Shown here one piece after another: positions 6,289 through 14,717 of a DNA stretch of 27,580 nucleotides. The notes beneath the pieces are model-generated. The model ran no database searches and was not told where the DNA came from. It was given only the letters and a program-made list of their open reading frames with translations. The DNA comes from Mageeibacillus sp. UBA5734 (GTDB taxonomy: Bacteria; Bacillota; Clostridia; Saccharofermentanales; UBA5734). The position numbers were made by a program, and so were the translations under genes. The stretch covers positions 1 through 27,580 of the forward strand of contig DIGA01000109.1 of the NCBI GenBank assembly GCA_002419365.1, written 5' to 3'. How positions within the stretch are numbered: the first letter of the stretch is position 1; each line of letters opens with the position of its first letter.

Positions 6289-8367
6289 TCAGAGCTGGAC
6301 ATGTGGCAACGCTGATCCGAAATGGCGTTCGATGGCACGGACGAGTCCCTGGTGTTCGTCACGTGCCAGGTCCGGGTCGCGCTCGAACACGGTCCGGGCT
6401 GCTTCCTGGGCTTGACTGAGCAACTCGCGGTCGCGATAGAGATTGGCCAGCCTGAGGGCAGGCAAGCCGTGCTGGCGGGTCCCGAAAAAATCACCCGGGC
6501 CGCGCAGTTCGAGGTCCTTGAGGGCGATTTCAAAGCCATCGGTCGTCTGGCACAAGGTGCGCAGGCGCTGCCGGGCCAGATCATCGTCGCTGTCGCTGAT
6601 CAGGATACAGTAGGATTTGTGGGATCCGCGCCCGATCCGGCCACGCAGCTGGTGCAGCTGGGACAAACCGAAACGCTCGGCATTTTCGATGACCATCAGG
6701 GTGGCATTGGGATTGTCCACACCAACTTCGACCACGGTCGTGCTGACCAGGACTTGGATGTGACCGGCTGCAAAATCAGCCATGACGGCATCTTTGGCCG
6801 CTGGTTTGAGGCCGCCATGCAAAAGGCCGACGCTCAAGTCCGGAAAAACTTCCTGAGCCAGGCGATTGTACGTCTGGATGGCAGACTCGAGGTCGAGCGA
6901 GGCTTGTTCTTCAATCATCGGACAGACGACGTAAGCCTGCCGGCCGGTCTGGATCTGGCGGCGCACCAGGTCCTCCACCCTGCTTCGGTCGCCAGTCCTT
7001 GCCGTATAGGTGGCAATGGGTTCGCGCCCAGTGGGAAGTTGGTCGATGACTGACATGTCCAGGTCACCATAGAGGATCAGCGCCAGGGTGCGTGGGATCG
7101 GAGTGGCAGACATGACCAGGACATGCGGCGACAGGCTGCGCGCTTCTTCGGTGCGGTTGAGGCGGAAACGCTGCCTGACGCCGAAACGATGCTGTTCGTC
7201 CGTGATGGTCAGGGCCAGGTTGCAGAAGGTCACTTTGTCTTCAATCACAGCATGAGTCCCGACCAGGAGCCGGATTGTCCCATTCTCAAGGCCGGCCAGG
7301 ATGCGCTTGCGCTCAGCGACAGGTGTGGCACCCGTCAAAAGGGCGATCGTTTCACCACTGGGCGCCAGCAGCCTGGCCAGCGTCTGGGCATGCTGAGACG
7401 CCAGGATGGCCGTCGGTGCCATCAGGACAGCCTGATAGCCGCAGAGGCTGGTTTCCAGCATCGCCAGGGCTGCTACCACCGTCTTGCCCGAGCCGACATC
7501 CCCCTGGACGAGGCGATTCATCGGCTGGTCGCGCCGCAAATCACGGCGAATATCGGCCAGAGCCCCTTGCTGGGCAGTGGTCAACCGGAAAGGCAGGGCC
7601 TCTTCGACGTGCTTGACCCGTTCTTCGGTCGTTGCATCTGGCAGCACCGGCAAGGCGGCCTGGCTGTTCTGGCGCGCCCGGCGCAGCAGGAAAAGTCCGG
7701 TCTGGAGCAGGAATAATTCCTCAAAGACAAGACGGGACCGGCACAGGTCAGCTTCCTCGAGACTGGATGGCTGGTGGATCCGCGACAACGCAAAATCGAT
7801 CGCACACAGGTGGTAATCGCGCCGGATCCAGTCTGGCAAAGGCTCTGGCAGATGACTGATCACCTTGGGCAACAATGGCTGGATCAGGCTGCGGAGGACG
7901 CCCTGGGTCAGGCCTTCCGTCAGCGGGTAGACCGGTCGCAGCTGACCGGTGCTGTCTGGTTCAGCTGGTTCAAAGGCTGGACTCTGGATCGTGAACTGGC
8001 CTGCACTGCGCTTGACTTTGCCAAACAAACGATAGGTTTCGCCAGAGACGAGCCGGTCCGGGATCCAGGGCTGATTGAACCACACGGCCCGGATGGCACC
8101 GGTCTGATCGCGGAAAACACCGCGCAAAATGGTGAGGCGACCTTTGCGATGGGTCTGGACTTTGCCCGAAAAGACAGCGACGAAAGACTGCTCCTGTCCA
8201 TCTGCCAGCTGGGCAATGGTCAGGTCAGAACTCCAGTCCTCAAAATCGCGCGGATACCAGGTGACCAAGTCATACCAGGTCGTGATGCCCAGCCGTGCGA
8301 GCATGGCGGCCCGTTTGCCGGCTACGCCATGGATGGCGGTGACCGGGGTCTCAAGCAGTCCGGCCAT
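6289..8367 (-). CDS. recG: ATP-dependent DNA helicase RecG
   Basis: RecG remodels stalled replication forks and branched recombination intermediates. The 692-residue product has the usual length and layout: an N-terminal wedge (OB-fold) domain, then two helicase domains. Visible motifs are Walker A GDVGSGKT (289-296), MAPTAILASQH (motif Ia, where the family normally has PTE), DEQH (390-393), MSATPIPRTLAL and QLRGRIGRG (motif VI). The beginning MAGLLETPVTAIHGVAGKRA matches the helix-hairpin-helix-like start of the family. The ATG lies 17 bases inside the 3' end of nth and lacks a clear ribosome binding site, which suggests translational coupling to nth. Confidence 0.97.
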   Translation of the reverse strand: MAGLLETPVTAIHGVAGKRAAMLARLGITTWYDLVTWYPRDFEDWSSDLTIAQLADGQEQSFVAVFSGKVQTHRKGRLTILRGVFRDQTGAIRAVWFNQPWIPDRLVSGETYRLFGKVKRSAGQFTIQSPAFEPAEPDSTGQLRPVYPLTEGLTQGVLRSLIQPLLPKVISHLPEPLPDWIRRDYHLCAIDFALSRIHQPSSLEEADLCRSRLVFEELFLLQTGLFLLRRARQNSQAALPVLPDATTEERVKHVEEALPFRLTTAQQGALADIRRDLRRDQPMNRLVQGDVGSGKTVVAALAMLETSLCGYQAVLMAPTAILASQHAQTLARLLAPSGETIALLTGATPVAERKRILAGLENGTIRLLVGTHAVIEDKVTFCNLALTITDEQHRFGVRQRFRLNRTEEARSLSPHVLVMSATPIPRTLALILYGDLDMSVIDQLPTGREPIATYTARTGDRSRVEDLVRRQIQTGRQAYVVCPMIEEQASLDLESAIQTYNRLAQEVFPDLSVGLLHGGLKPAAKDAVMADFAAGHIQVLVSTTVVEVGVDNPNATLMVIENAERFGLSQLHQLRGRIGRGSHKSYCILISDSDDDLARQRLRTLCQTTDGFEIALKDLELRGPGDFFGTRQHGLPALRLANLYRDRELLSQAQEAARTVFERDPDLARDEHQGLVRAIERHFGSALPHVQL

Positions 8368-8983
8368 GGCGACACAAGGGTTTCAGGGGACAGCTGTGGC
8401 AGTCAGGACGGCGCGCGATGCAGATCTCACGGCCATGCGCGACGATGAGGTGGCCATAGGCAGTGTGTTTGTCCGGAGGCAGGACAGCGACGAGGTCCCG
8501 TTCGATTGCAGCCGGATCCGTCTGGTCCGTCAAGCCAAGCAAGCGGGAAATCCGCGCACAATGGGTATCCACAACAACGGCCTGGCGCCCAAACCAGTCG
8601 CCCAGGATCAGGTTGGCGATTTTGCGGCCCACACCGGGCAGACGGGTCAAACCCTCGCGGGTGTCTGGCATCTGGCTGTCGTGGTCACGCACCAGAGCCG
8701 CACAGGCAGCCTGGATCGCCTTGGCCTTGTTGCGGAACAGGCCACAGGAGCGGATCATGTTCTCCAATTCCGAGCGCTCCGACTCCGCGAAAGCCTGTGG
8801 GGTCGGGTAACGCTCGAACAAGGCGGGGGTGATGAGATTGACCCGGTAGTCGGTGCATTGGGCGGCCAGGATCGCACCGACCAGTAATTCATGGGCTGAG
8901 CGATAATCGAGGGTGCAAAGGGCGTCCGGGTAGCGCTGTTCCAGGGCGGCGACAATCGCCGCTGCCCGTTCTTTTTCAGTCAT
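8351..8983 (-). CDS. nth: Endonuclease III (DNA glycosylase/AP lyase)
   Basis: Nth removes oxidised pyrimidines and nicks the abasic site in base excision repair. The 210-residue product has the helix-hairpin-helix LPGVGRKIANLIL with catalytic Lys121, the aspartate in VVDTHCARIS (Asp139), and the C-terminal [4Fe-4S] ligands Cys188, Cys195, Cys198 and Cys204 (C-x6-C-x2-C-x5-C). The ATG overlaps the last codons of the HtrA-like gene by 8 bases and uses an AGGAAG site within that gene, so the two are probably co-translated. The next gene, recG, starts inside nth. All catalytic and cluster residues are present. Confidence 0.97.
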   Translation of the reverse strand: MTEKERAAAIVAALEQRYPDALCTLDYRSAHELLVGAILAAQCTDYRVNLITPALFERYPTPQAFAESERSELENMIRSCGLFRNKAKAIQAACAALVRDHDSQMPDTREGLTRLPGVGRKIANLILGDWFGRQAVVVDTHCARISRLLGLTDQTDPAAIERDLVAVLPPDKHTAYGHLIVAHGREICIARRPDCHSCPLKPLCRHGRTA

Positions 8984-10259
8984 TGGCTTCCTTCAGGTAG
9001 ACTTTGATGGCGTAAGTTTGCTTGTCGGAGCGGCGATAGATGCCCAGAGTGAGCTGGTCACCTGGCTCATGCTGGGCCAGGATGGAGGACAGGCTCTGGT
9101 GGAGGCGGACAGGCTCACCGTTCACTGCTGTAATGATATCACCTCTGCGGATATCGGCAAGATAGGCCGGGCTATCCTCGATCACATGGCTGACATACAG
9201 GCCATCCGGGAAATCATACAAATCCTGAAGTCCGGCAAAGCTTTCGTCCTTGAGCACGGCGATACCCAGCCAGGGCTGCCCTTCCGGCGCAGATTCACCC
9301 AGTAGGCGTTCGACCACATCCAGGACGGTCGGGGTTTCAATCGCATAACTGAGGCTTTCGAATGTTTCGCTCAGCTGGCTGGAATTAGCCAGTGCGACCA
9401 CATCGCCGGCGAGATTGAGCAAGGGACCGCCCTGGCCGCTGGCCAGGATCGGTGCGTTGGAACGGACCATCTCGACCTTGGTGCCATCCTCGAGCAGGAC
9501 GGGCTGGTGCAAGGCGGTCACGAGTCCGCTGGTCAGGCAGCCTTCACTGACCATGTCATCTGGAAAACTGAGGAAAAAGACAACCTGGCCCACCCGGAGG
9601 GTATTTTGCAGGCTGAATCTGGCCGGGACCAGTTCAGTCTGGCCAGGGTCAATGGTCAGGACGGCAATACCGGTGGTCTTGTCCAGACCTGTCAAACGGG
9701 CCTCAAACAGGCGGTTCTCGTTCTGGACCCGGACCTGGATCCGGCTGTTTTCCAGCATCTGGCCGCTACGGTCAAGGGCAATTTTCAGCAAGTCTGCTGA
9801 GGTCAGGATCTGGCCCTGGGCAGAATAGATCACACCTGATCCGCTGTCAGAAATCATAGTCGTCGAGGTATCGGACTGGGCCTCAACCTGGATGCCGACG
9901 ACACTGGGGGCAACCTGGTTGTATAGTTCCTCGACCAGACGGCCCTCAGCCATGAGCGCGATCTGCTCCTTAGCCTGGTCACCGAGTATCTCGGGGGAAA
10001 CCAGGGGCAGGGGTGTCGGCTCTGGGGACTGGCTTTGCGGGACGCTGGCGGTGGTGGCCAGGATGCTCGGCTTTGGGACAACCAGAACAGACTGGCTGGT
10101 CTCGGCCGTGGTTGTCTCCCGAGTCGTTTCCGTTACGGATGATTGAGATGTAGCCAAAGGGCCGGCGGTATAGAGCCATGAAGTAAGCATCGATGCCATG
10201 ACTGCCGAGAATAGACCGAAGGCAGCCAGGCCCAGTGTGCGGTTTGTCAGAACTGTCAC
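8976..10259 (-). CDS. Membrane-anchored HtrA-like PDZ protein lacking the catalytic triad (probable pseudoprotease)
   Basis: Numbered from the GTG at 10259 (427 residues), the product has a short cytosolic start, one membrane segment (about 9-33), a Thr/Ser/Pro-rich linker (about 35-90), a degenerate trypsin-like domain (about 105-320) and a C-terminal PDZ domain (about 328-425, with PWLGIAV and GDIITAVNGEPV). The protease landmarks align with HtrA/DegP, but every triad residue differs. The usual TNxHV reads TSADL (His to Asp156), the usual TDLAVL reads TGIAVL (Asp to Gly197), and the usual GNSGGPL reads SGQGGPL (Ser to Gln276). The fold marks around them are kept. It is therefore likely an inactive, extracytoplasmic peptide- or substrate-binding protein, for example a partner of the kinase encoded upstream. 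GGAGG 7 bases before GTG sets the start; an in-frame ATG 45 bases further up lacks a site. The nearby kinase and regulator recall loci such as walRK-htrC, but this is only an analogy. Confidence 0.85.
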   Translation of the reverse strand: MTVLTNRTLGLAAFGLFSAVMASMLTSWLYTAGPLATSQSSVTETTRETTTAETSQSVLVVPKPSILATTASVPQSQSPEPTPLPLVSPEILGDQAKEQIALMAEGRLVEELYNQVAPSVVGIQVEAQSDTSTTMISDSGSGVIYSAQGQILTSADLLKIALDRSGQMLENSRIQVRVQNENRLFEARLTGLDKTTGIAVLTIDPGQTELVPARFSLQNTLRVGQVVFFLSFPDDMVSEGCLTSGLVTALHQPVLLEDGTKVEMVRSNAPILASGQGGPLLNLAGDVVALANSSQLSETFESLSYAIETPTVLDVVERLLGESAPEGQPWLGIAVLKDESFAGLQDLYDFPDGLYVSHVIEDSPAYLADIRRGDIITAVNGEPVRLHQSLSSILAQHEPGDQLTLGIYRRSDKQTYAIKVYLKEAND

Positions 10260-10266
10260 GCGATAT

Positions 10267-10271
10267 CCTCC
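10267..10271 (-). promoter_or_regulatory. Ribosome binding site that fixes the GTG start of the HtrA-like gene
   Basis: The minus strand reads GGAGG with seven bases to GTG 10259-10257. The longer frame from ATG 10304 would have to read through this site and has none of its own. Confidence 0.8.
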
Positions 10272-10308
10272 GTCAAAGTCCTGTCCGGGGTTGTTTAAAC
10301 ACATTTAT

Positions 10309-10338
10309 TTTATAAGATAGAAATGAATGGGATATGAA
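10309..10338 (-). promoter_or_regulatory. Possible promoter of the HtrA-like/nth/recG series
   Basis: On the minus strand, TTCATA and TATAAA are separated by 18 bases inside an AT-rich patch just after the kinase stop codon. The patch stands out from the GC-rich surroundings, and the 83-base gap is one of the larger ones in the window. The -35 match is weak, so read-through from the kinase genes remains possible. Confidence 0.4.
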
Positions 10339-10342
10339 CATT

Positions 10343-11863
10343 TTACGGCGTTTTAAGATTGAAGCTGAAACGGGCACCGCCGAGGTCACTGTCTGTCACC
10401 GTGATGCGCTGGCCGTGGGCAGCCAGAATGGTCCGGCAGATGAACAGGCCCAGGCCCGAGCTTTTACTGGTCCGGCTGCGCTCTGCCGTGTAGAAACGGT
10501 CGAAGATGAACGGCCGGTCCTTTTCAGCCACACCAGGACCGCTGTCTTCGATGATCACCTCGACCTGGTGGCTGCCTTTGATGCGGCGGGTTGACAGGGC
10601 AATGACTCCCTCTGCCGGACAGAATCGGATGGCATTGGAGATGATGTTGTAAACGACGCGACTGATGGCCTCACGGTCTCCGAGCACGATCAGGCGGCCA
10701 GGTTCAGACTCATCGAAGTCACTCTGGACGCTGATAGATTTTTCATTGAGCAGGGACTCCAGCCCATAGACATCTTCCCGTATGACTGCATTGATGTTGA
10801 ATGGTTGCTCATCGAGCTGGAATGTGCCGCTATCGTAGCGGCTCGCCTCGGACAAGGTCTGGACCAGGTTTTGCAGACGCAAAACCTCCTGTTTGACAAT
10901 TTCCAGGTAGACAGTCGTCTTGTCCGCTGGCACAGTTCCGTCGAGCATGCCTTCGACAAAGCCGCGGATCGAGGTCAGAGGGGTGCGCAGGTCATGCGAA
11001 ACGCTGGAGATAAAATCACGGCGGCTGCGCTCCTGGTGCTCCAGCTTCTCGATCATCGAATTCATCGTCTCGACCAGGACCATCAGGTCGTCCGTGACCA
11101 GAGCCCTCTGATGCGCCTGGTCCGGCGTCGCCATGCCGGGCAGGATGACCCGGGCTGACAGGTCGCCCCGGTAGACTTTGTCGGCAGTCCGGGCCAGAAG
11201 CCGGATGGGTCGCGTGATGTTGCGCGACAAGAGGACGAGAAAAAGCAAGGCCAGGAAAAAGGCCACCACCATCGAAAAGAGCAGGCTGTTGGTCATCAAG
11301 AAGCTGTTGAAGCTTTCGGTCACAACAGGGCGGTGGAGCTGGATTTCGCCGATATAGGCGCCCGTAGGCGAAGGAATCGGCACGATGGTGCTGATCCAGC
11401 GCTGGCCGGTGCTGCGGAAAAGGCCGCGGAAATCGCCAATCGTGGCCAGTCCGGACTTGCCCAGGACGGAGCCGCCGCGGTAGGCCGATGGTACGATCCA
11501 GTCACCGTCTGCAGACTCGAACTGGGTGGAAATGGTCGCCGGGACACTGGTGGTGTAGGCGAGCGTGCCATTGCTGTTGATCACCCAGACCAGAGCACCG
11601 GTTGAACGGGCGGTGAAATTGAGATAGCTGATGACCGTCGAACTATTGATCTTGCCCTGGCTGGCGTGGAAGGATGGTCCGGCCATTTCCGCAATCGCCC
11701 GGGCACTGGCCAGGAGCTGGCTCGACTGCTGGCGGGCGCTGGCCGTCGTGACGATGCCATAATACACGACGCCCATCAGGGAGAAGACAATCAAAATGGC
11801 CATCGCCAGCTGGAGGATGGTCCGGCCATAGAGGGAGTTCATCAGGCGGCGCGGCCAAAGCAT
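10343..11863 (-). CDS. Sensor histidine kinase (HAMP, HisKA, HATPase_c)
   Basis: This is a membrane sensor of a two-component system. The 506-residue protein has two membrane segments (about 17-38 and 192-213) enclosing an extracytoplasmic sensor region of about 150 residues. A HAMP linker follows (about 213-275), then the HisKA box DFISSVSHDLRTPLT with the phospho-accepting His290. The ATP-binding domain shows the N box NIISNAIRF (407-415), the G1 box EDSGPGV (439-445) and the G2 box GLGLFICRTI (470-479). No PAS domain is seen. The ATG at 11863 begins 21 bases after the regulator gene, with only a G-rich stretch as ribosome binding site. An in-frame ATG at codon 8 is an alternative. The partner is the regulator encoded just upstream. 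The signal is unknown. Confidence 0.93.
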   Translation of the reverse strand: MLWPRRLMNSLYGRTILQLAMAILIVFSLMGVVYYGIVTTASARQQSSQLLASARAIAEMAGPSFHASQGKINSSTVISYLNFTARSTGALVWVINSNGTLAYTTSVPATISTQFESADGDWIVPSAYRGGSVLGKSGLATIGDFRGLFRSTGQRWISTIVPIPSPTGAYIGEIQLHRPVVTESFNSFLMTNSLLFSMVVAFFLALLFLVLLSRNITRPIRLLARTADKVYRGDLSARVILPGMATPDQAHQRALVTDDLMVLVETMNSMIEKLEHQERSRRDFISSVSHDLRTPLTSIRGFVEGMLDGTVPADKTTVYLEIVKQEVLRLQNLVQTLSEASRYDSGTFQLDEQPFNINAVIREDVYGLESLLNEKSISVQSDFDESEPGRLIVLGDREAISRVVYNIISNAIRFCPAEGVIALSTRRIKGSHQVEVIIEDSGPGVAEKDRPFIFDRFYTAERSRTSKSSGLGLFICRTILAAHGQRITVTDSDLGGARFSFNLKTP

Positions 11864-11883
11864 GCTTGCCCTAACCCCCGGTT

Positions 11884-12594
11884 TCAGAAAGCTTCAAATT
11901 TGTAGCCGACGCCCCAGACCGTCTTGATCTGCCAGTTCGGATGCTCACCTGTTTCCTCGAGCTTCTCGCGGATCCGCTTGATGTGGACATCGACGGTGCG
12001 GGATTCGCCAAAATAATCGAACCCCCAGATGTTTTCCAGCAGCTGCTCACGGGTAAACACCCGGTTGGGGTGGGAAGCCAGGAAAAACAGCAGCTCCAGT
12101 TCCTTGGGCGGCATTTCGATGTTCTGGCCGCCTGCGGTCACACTGTAGCGGGATTTGTCGATCCGGATGCCCGGATACTCGACCCATTCCATGGAGGTAT
12201 GGTTCTGGCTGGACTTTTGCGGATCTTGTGGGGCCTCGACCCGGCGCAGGACCGCCTTGACCCGGGCGAGGAGCTCTTTCGGTTCAAACGGTTTCTGGAC
12301 ATAATCGTCTGCTCCGAGTTCGAGGCCGACGACTTTGTCGAGGGTGTCGCCGCGAGCGGTGAGCATGATCACTGGAACGCTGGAGGTCCGGCGAATTTCG
12401 CGCAGCACATCGTAGCCGTCCTTGCCCGGCAGCATCAGGTCGAGGATGACGATATCCGGCGCAGCCTGGGGGAAAATCTCCACCGCATGGTTGCCATCAT
12501 AACAGGTGACAACCTCAAAGCCGTCTTTGTCGAAATACAGGCGCAACAGTTCACTGATATGGGGATCGTCGTCGACGATGAATGCTTTTTTCAA
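11884..12594 (-). CDS. OmpR/PhoB-family response regulator, TTG start
   Basis: The product is a DNA-binding response regulator paired with the adjacent kinase. From the TTG at 12594 it has 236 residues, beginning KKAFIVDDDP as receiver domains do. The receiver domain carries the acidic pocket DDD, the phospho-acceptor Asp52 in ILDLMLPGKDG, and Lys102 in ADDYVQKPF. After a polar linker, a winged-helix domain (about 140-235) shows the typical TREQLLENIWG and VDVHIKRIREKL blocks. The TTG is preferred because GGAGG at 12603-12607 lies 8 bases upstream; the longer GTG at 12609 overlaps that very site. It lies about 26 bases after nrdR in the same direction, so it can be co-transcribed with ftsZ and nrdR. 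Confidence 0.93.
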   Translation of the reverse strand: MKKAFIVDDDPHISELLRLYFDKDGFEVVTCYDGNHAVEIFPQAAPDIVILDLMLPGKDGYDVLREIRRTSSVPVIMLTARGDTLDKVVGLELGADDYVQKPFEPKELLARVKAVLRRVEAPQDPQKSSQNHTSMEWVEYPGIRIDKSRYSVTAGGQNIEMPPKELELLFFLASHPNRVFTREQLLENIWGFDYFGESRTVDVHIKRIREKLEETGEHPNWQIKTVWGVGYKFEAF

Positions 12595-12602
12595 AAAGAT
12601 GT

Positions 12603-12607
12603 CCTCC
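12603..12607 (-). promoter_or_regulatory. Ribosome binding site that fixes the TTG start of the response regulator
   Basis: GGAGG on the minus strand is eight bases before TTG 12594-12592. The upstream GTG candidate (12609-12607) shares a base with this site, so it cannot be served by it. Confidence 0.8.
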
Positions 12608-12620
12608 ACTGCTAAAGCTG

Positions 12621-13076
12621 TCAGGGTTTGCGCATCATCTGGTTGAGCTCATCCAGGAATGAATTGACGTCCTTGAATTGCCGGTAAACCGAAGCAAACC
12701 GGACATAGGCGACTTCGTCGATCTTCTTGAGACCGTCCATGACCATCTCGCCGATTTCATGCGAGGTCACTTCCCGTTTCAGGGCGTTCTGGTTCGACGT
12801 CTCAATGTTGTTGACCAGCGTTTCGATCTGGCTGGTCGAGACCGGACGTTTCTCGCAGCTCTTCAAGATACCCGAAATCAGTTTGTCACGGTCGAATGGT
12901 TCACGGGTTCCGTCTTTTTTGATCACCAGGAGCGGCAGTGTCTCGATTTTCTCGTAGGTCGTGAAACGGCCGCCACAGGCGATGCACTCGCGCCGGCGGC
13001 GAATGGCGGAGCCTTCATCGGATGGCCGGGAATCGATCACGCGATCTTCGCCGTGCGAGCAAAATGGGCAGCGCAT
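12621..13076 (-). CDS. nrdR: Transcriptional repressor NrdR
   Basis: NrdR senses ATP/dATP and represses ribonucleotide reductase genes. The 151-residue product has the expected length, an N-terminal zinc ribbon with Cys3, Cys6, Cys31 and Cys34, the basic stretch AIRRRREC, and an ATP-cone domain (about 49-139) beginning LLVIKKDGTREPFD. The ATG at 13076 has AAGGAG 10 bases upstream. It lies 18 bases after ftsZ, which links deoxynucleotide supply to division at the transcript level. No NrdR-box target lies in the window as far as I can see. Confidence 0.97.
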   Translation of the reverse strand: MRCPFCSHGEDRVIDSRPSDEGSAIRRRRECIACGGRFTTYEKIETLPLLVIKKDGTREPFDRDKLISGILKSCEKRPVSTSQIETLVNNIETSNQNALKREVTSHEIGEMVMDGLKKIDEVAYVRFASVYRQFKDVNSFLDELNQMMRKP

Positions 13077-13094
13077 GTCCTGTGGGCTCCTTGC

Positions 13095-14588
13095 TCAGTC
13101 GTTGAAGCGGGAATCATTGTCCTGCAAAAACCAGGGCAGCTTGCGTGCTGGCTTTTGCTTGTCGCGGCTCTGCCGGGACGGTGGCTCGGGCTCAACGGGC
13201 CGGGTCGGTGACTCCTGGTGGTTGCTGGCCAGATCGGTATAGGAGGATTTGCCATAACTGGAAGGCCCTCCAAACAGGCTGTCATAACGCGGGATTTCCT
13301 GCGTGTCGCTGGAATCGGCAGGAGAAGGTACAGCAGCTGGCATAACCGGAGCAGTTGGCTGCGGGGCAGGCTCAGCTGCAGGGGTTGCCTGGATCGAAGG
13401 TTCTGCTGCCCCGACGGAATGGAATCCGCCAAAACTGCTGCTGGCGTCTGCTGGCGTCGGCTGAGTCTGGGGTTTCTCGATATCGCGGAAAATATCCGGG
13501 ACAAAATAAGAGGTGTCACTGGCTGGGGTTGCTGGACGTTCGAACGGCTGTGGTTGCGCAACTGGTGCCGGCTGGCTGGCCTGGGCTGCTGCCTGGACGG
13601 GTTTGGGGACAAAAGCAGCCGGATCACGGTCAAAGCCACTGGCAATGACGGTGATCATGATCTCATCCTGCATGGCGTCGTCATGGGTGGCACCAAAAAT
13701 GATATCGGCATCGGGGGATACGGCATCGCGCACAATCGAGGCGGCTTCGTCGACCTCGCGGATCTTCATGTCGCGGCCACCGGTAAAGTTCATGATCACG
13801 CCGCGCGCCCCATCGATGGTGGTGTCTAAAAGCGGACTGTTGATCGCCTGGCGGATCGCAGCGGCGGCACGGCCTTCGCCAGAAGCGCGGCCAATGCCCA
13901 TGTGGCAGACACCAGCCTGGGTCATGATGCGGCGGACGTCGGCCAGGTCAAGGTTGATCAGGCCGGGAACGGCAACCAGGTCGGAGATGCCGGACACACC
14001 ATAGCGCAGAATCTGGTCGGCCAGGATGAACGCCTCGTCGAGGGATGTGTTTTCGTCGGCAATCTCAAGCAATTTGTCATTGGGGACGACAATCAGGGAA
14101 TCGACGAATTTTTCGAGTTCACGGATGCCACGCTCGGCGTTCTGCATCCGGCGCGAGCCTTCGAAGCGGAACGGACGGGTGACGACACCGACGGTCAGGA
14201 TGTTGAGCTCCTTGGCGATCTGGGCAATGACCGGTGCGCCACCCGTGCCTGTGCCTCCGCCCATGCCAGCCGTGATGAACAGCATGTCGGTGCCCTTGAT
14301 CAATTCGCTGATCTCATCGGCGGACTCGACCGCGGCCTTGGCGCCGATCTCCGGATTGGCGCCTGCGCCCTGGCCACGGGTGATTTTCTCCCCGATCTGG
14401 ACCCGGTTCGACGCCTTGGACCGCTGCAGGACCTGGTTGTCTGTATTGACAGCGATGAACTCGATCCCCTGGACGGAGCTCTCGATCATGCGATCGACCG
14501 CATTGCAACCGCCGCCGCCGATGCCGATGACCTTGATGGTCGCGATATGGTCATTTTCCATGCTGATGCTCAGTTTATAGTCAGCCAA
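13095..14588 (-). CDS. ftsZ: Cell division protein FtsZ, TTG start, long C-terminal linker
   Basis: FtsZ is the tubulin-like GTPase that forms the Z-ring. Numbered from the TTG at 14588 (497 residues), it has IKVIGIGGGGCNAVDRM near the N-terminus, the tubulin signature GGGTGTGGAP (110-119) and the catalytic synergy loop NLDLADV (Asn212, Asp214, Asp217). The conserved globular part ends near residue 325. A Pro/Ala/Ser/Gln-rich linker of roughly 150 residues follows. The C-terminal peptide reads KLPWFLQDND, a variant of the usual (I/L)PxFLR tail that binds membrane tethers. The TTG has AGAGGGG 7 bases upstream; a GTG 36 bases further up has no site, and ATG at codon 10 is a weaker alternative. 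ftsA is not adjacent, so the ring may be tethered by SepF or a distant ftsA. It has its own promoter. Confidence 0.97.
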   Translation of the reverse strand: MADYKLSISMENDHIATIKVIGIGGGGCNAVDRMIESSVQGIEFIAVNTDNQVLQRSKASNRVQIGEKITRGQGAGANPEIGAKAAVESADEISELIKGTDMLFITAGMGGGTGTGGAPVIAQIAKELNILTVGVVTRPFRFEGSRRMQNAERGIRELEKFVDSLIVVPNDKLLEIADENTSLDEAFILADQILRYGVSGISDLVAVPGLINLDLADVRRIMTQAGVCHMGIGRASGEGRAAAAIRQAINSPLLDTTIDGARGVIMNFTGGRDMKIREVDEAASIVRDAVSPDADIIFGATHDDAMQDEIMITVIASGFDRDPAAFVPKPVQAAAQASQPAPVAQPQPFERPATPASDTSYFVPDIFRDIEKPQTQPTPADASSSFGGFHSVGAAEPSIQATPAAEPAPQPTAPVMPAAVPSPADSSDTQEIPRYDSLFGGPSSYGKSSYTDLASNHQESPTRPVEPEPPSRQSRDKQKPARKLPWFLQDNDSRFND

Positions 14589-14595
14589 TTGAATA

Positions 14596-14602
14596 CCCCT
14601 CT
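14596..14602 (-). promoter_or_regulatory. Ribosome binding site that fixes the TTG start of ftsZ
   Basis: The minus strand reads AGAGGGG, seven bases before TTG 14588-14586. The longer GTG frame (14624) and the inner ATG have no comparable site. Confidence 0.75.
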
Positions 14603-14717
14603 CTGTTTTAAAAAAGTGGATCACCGGATCCCGGTCAAACCCCGGTTATCACGCCGGAGAAAAATGTCAATCTCTACAATCAGCCATGTGTGGCAACAAG
14701 TTGTGCTTTTTGTTACG

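Noticed and set aside
14642..14670. TTGACA at 14665-14670 (minus strand) as a second ftsZ promoter
   Set aside because: The -35 box is perfect, but at 16 to 18 bases only GC-rich sequence is found, with no usable -10 box.
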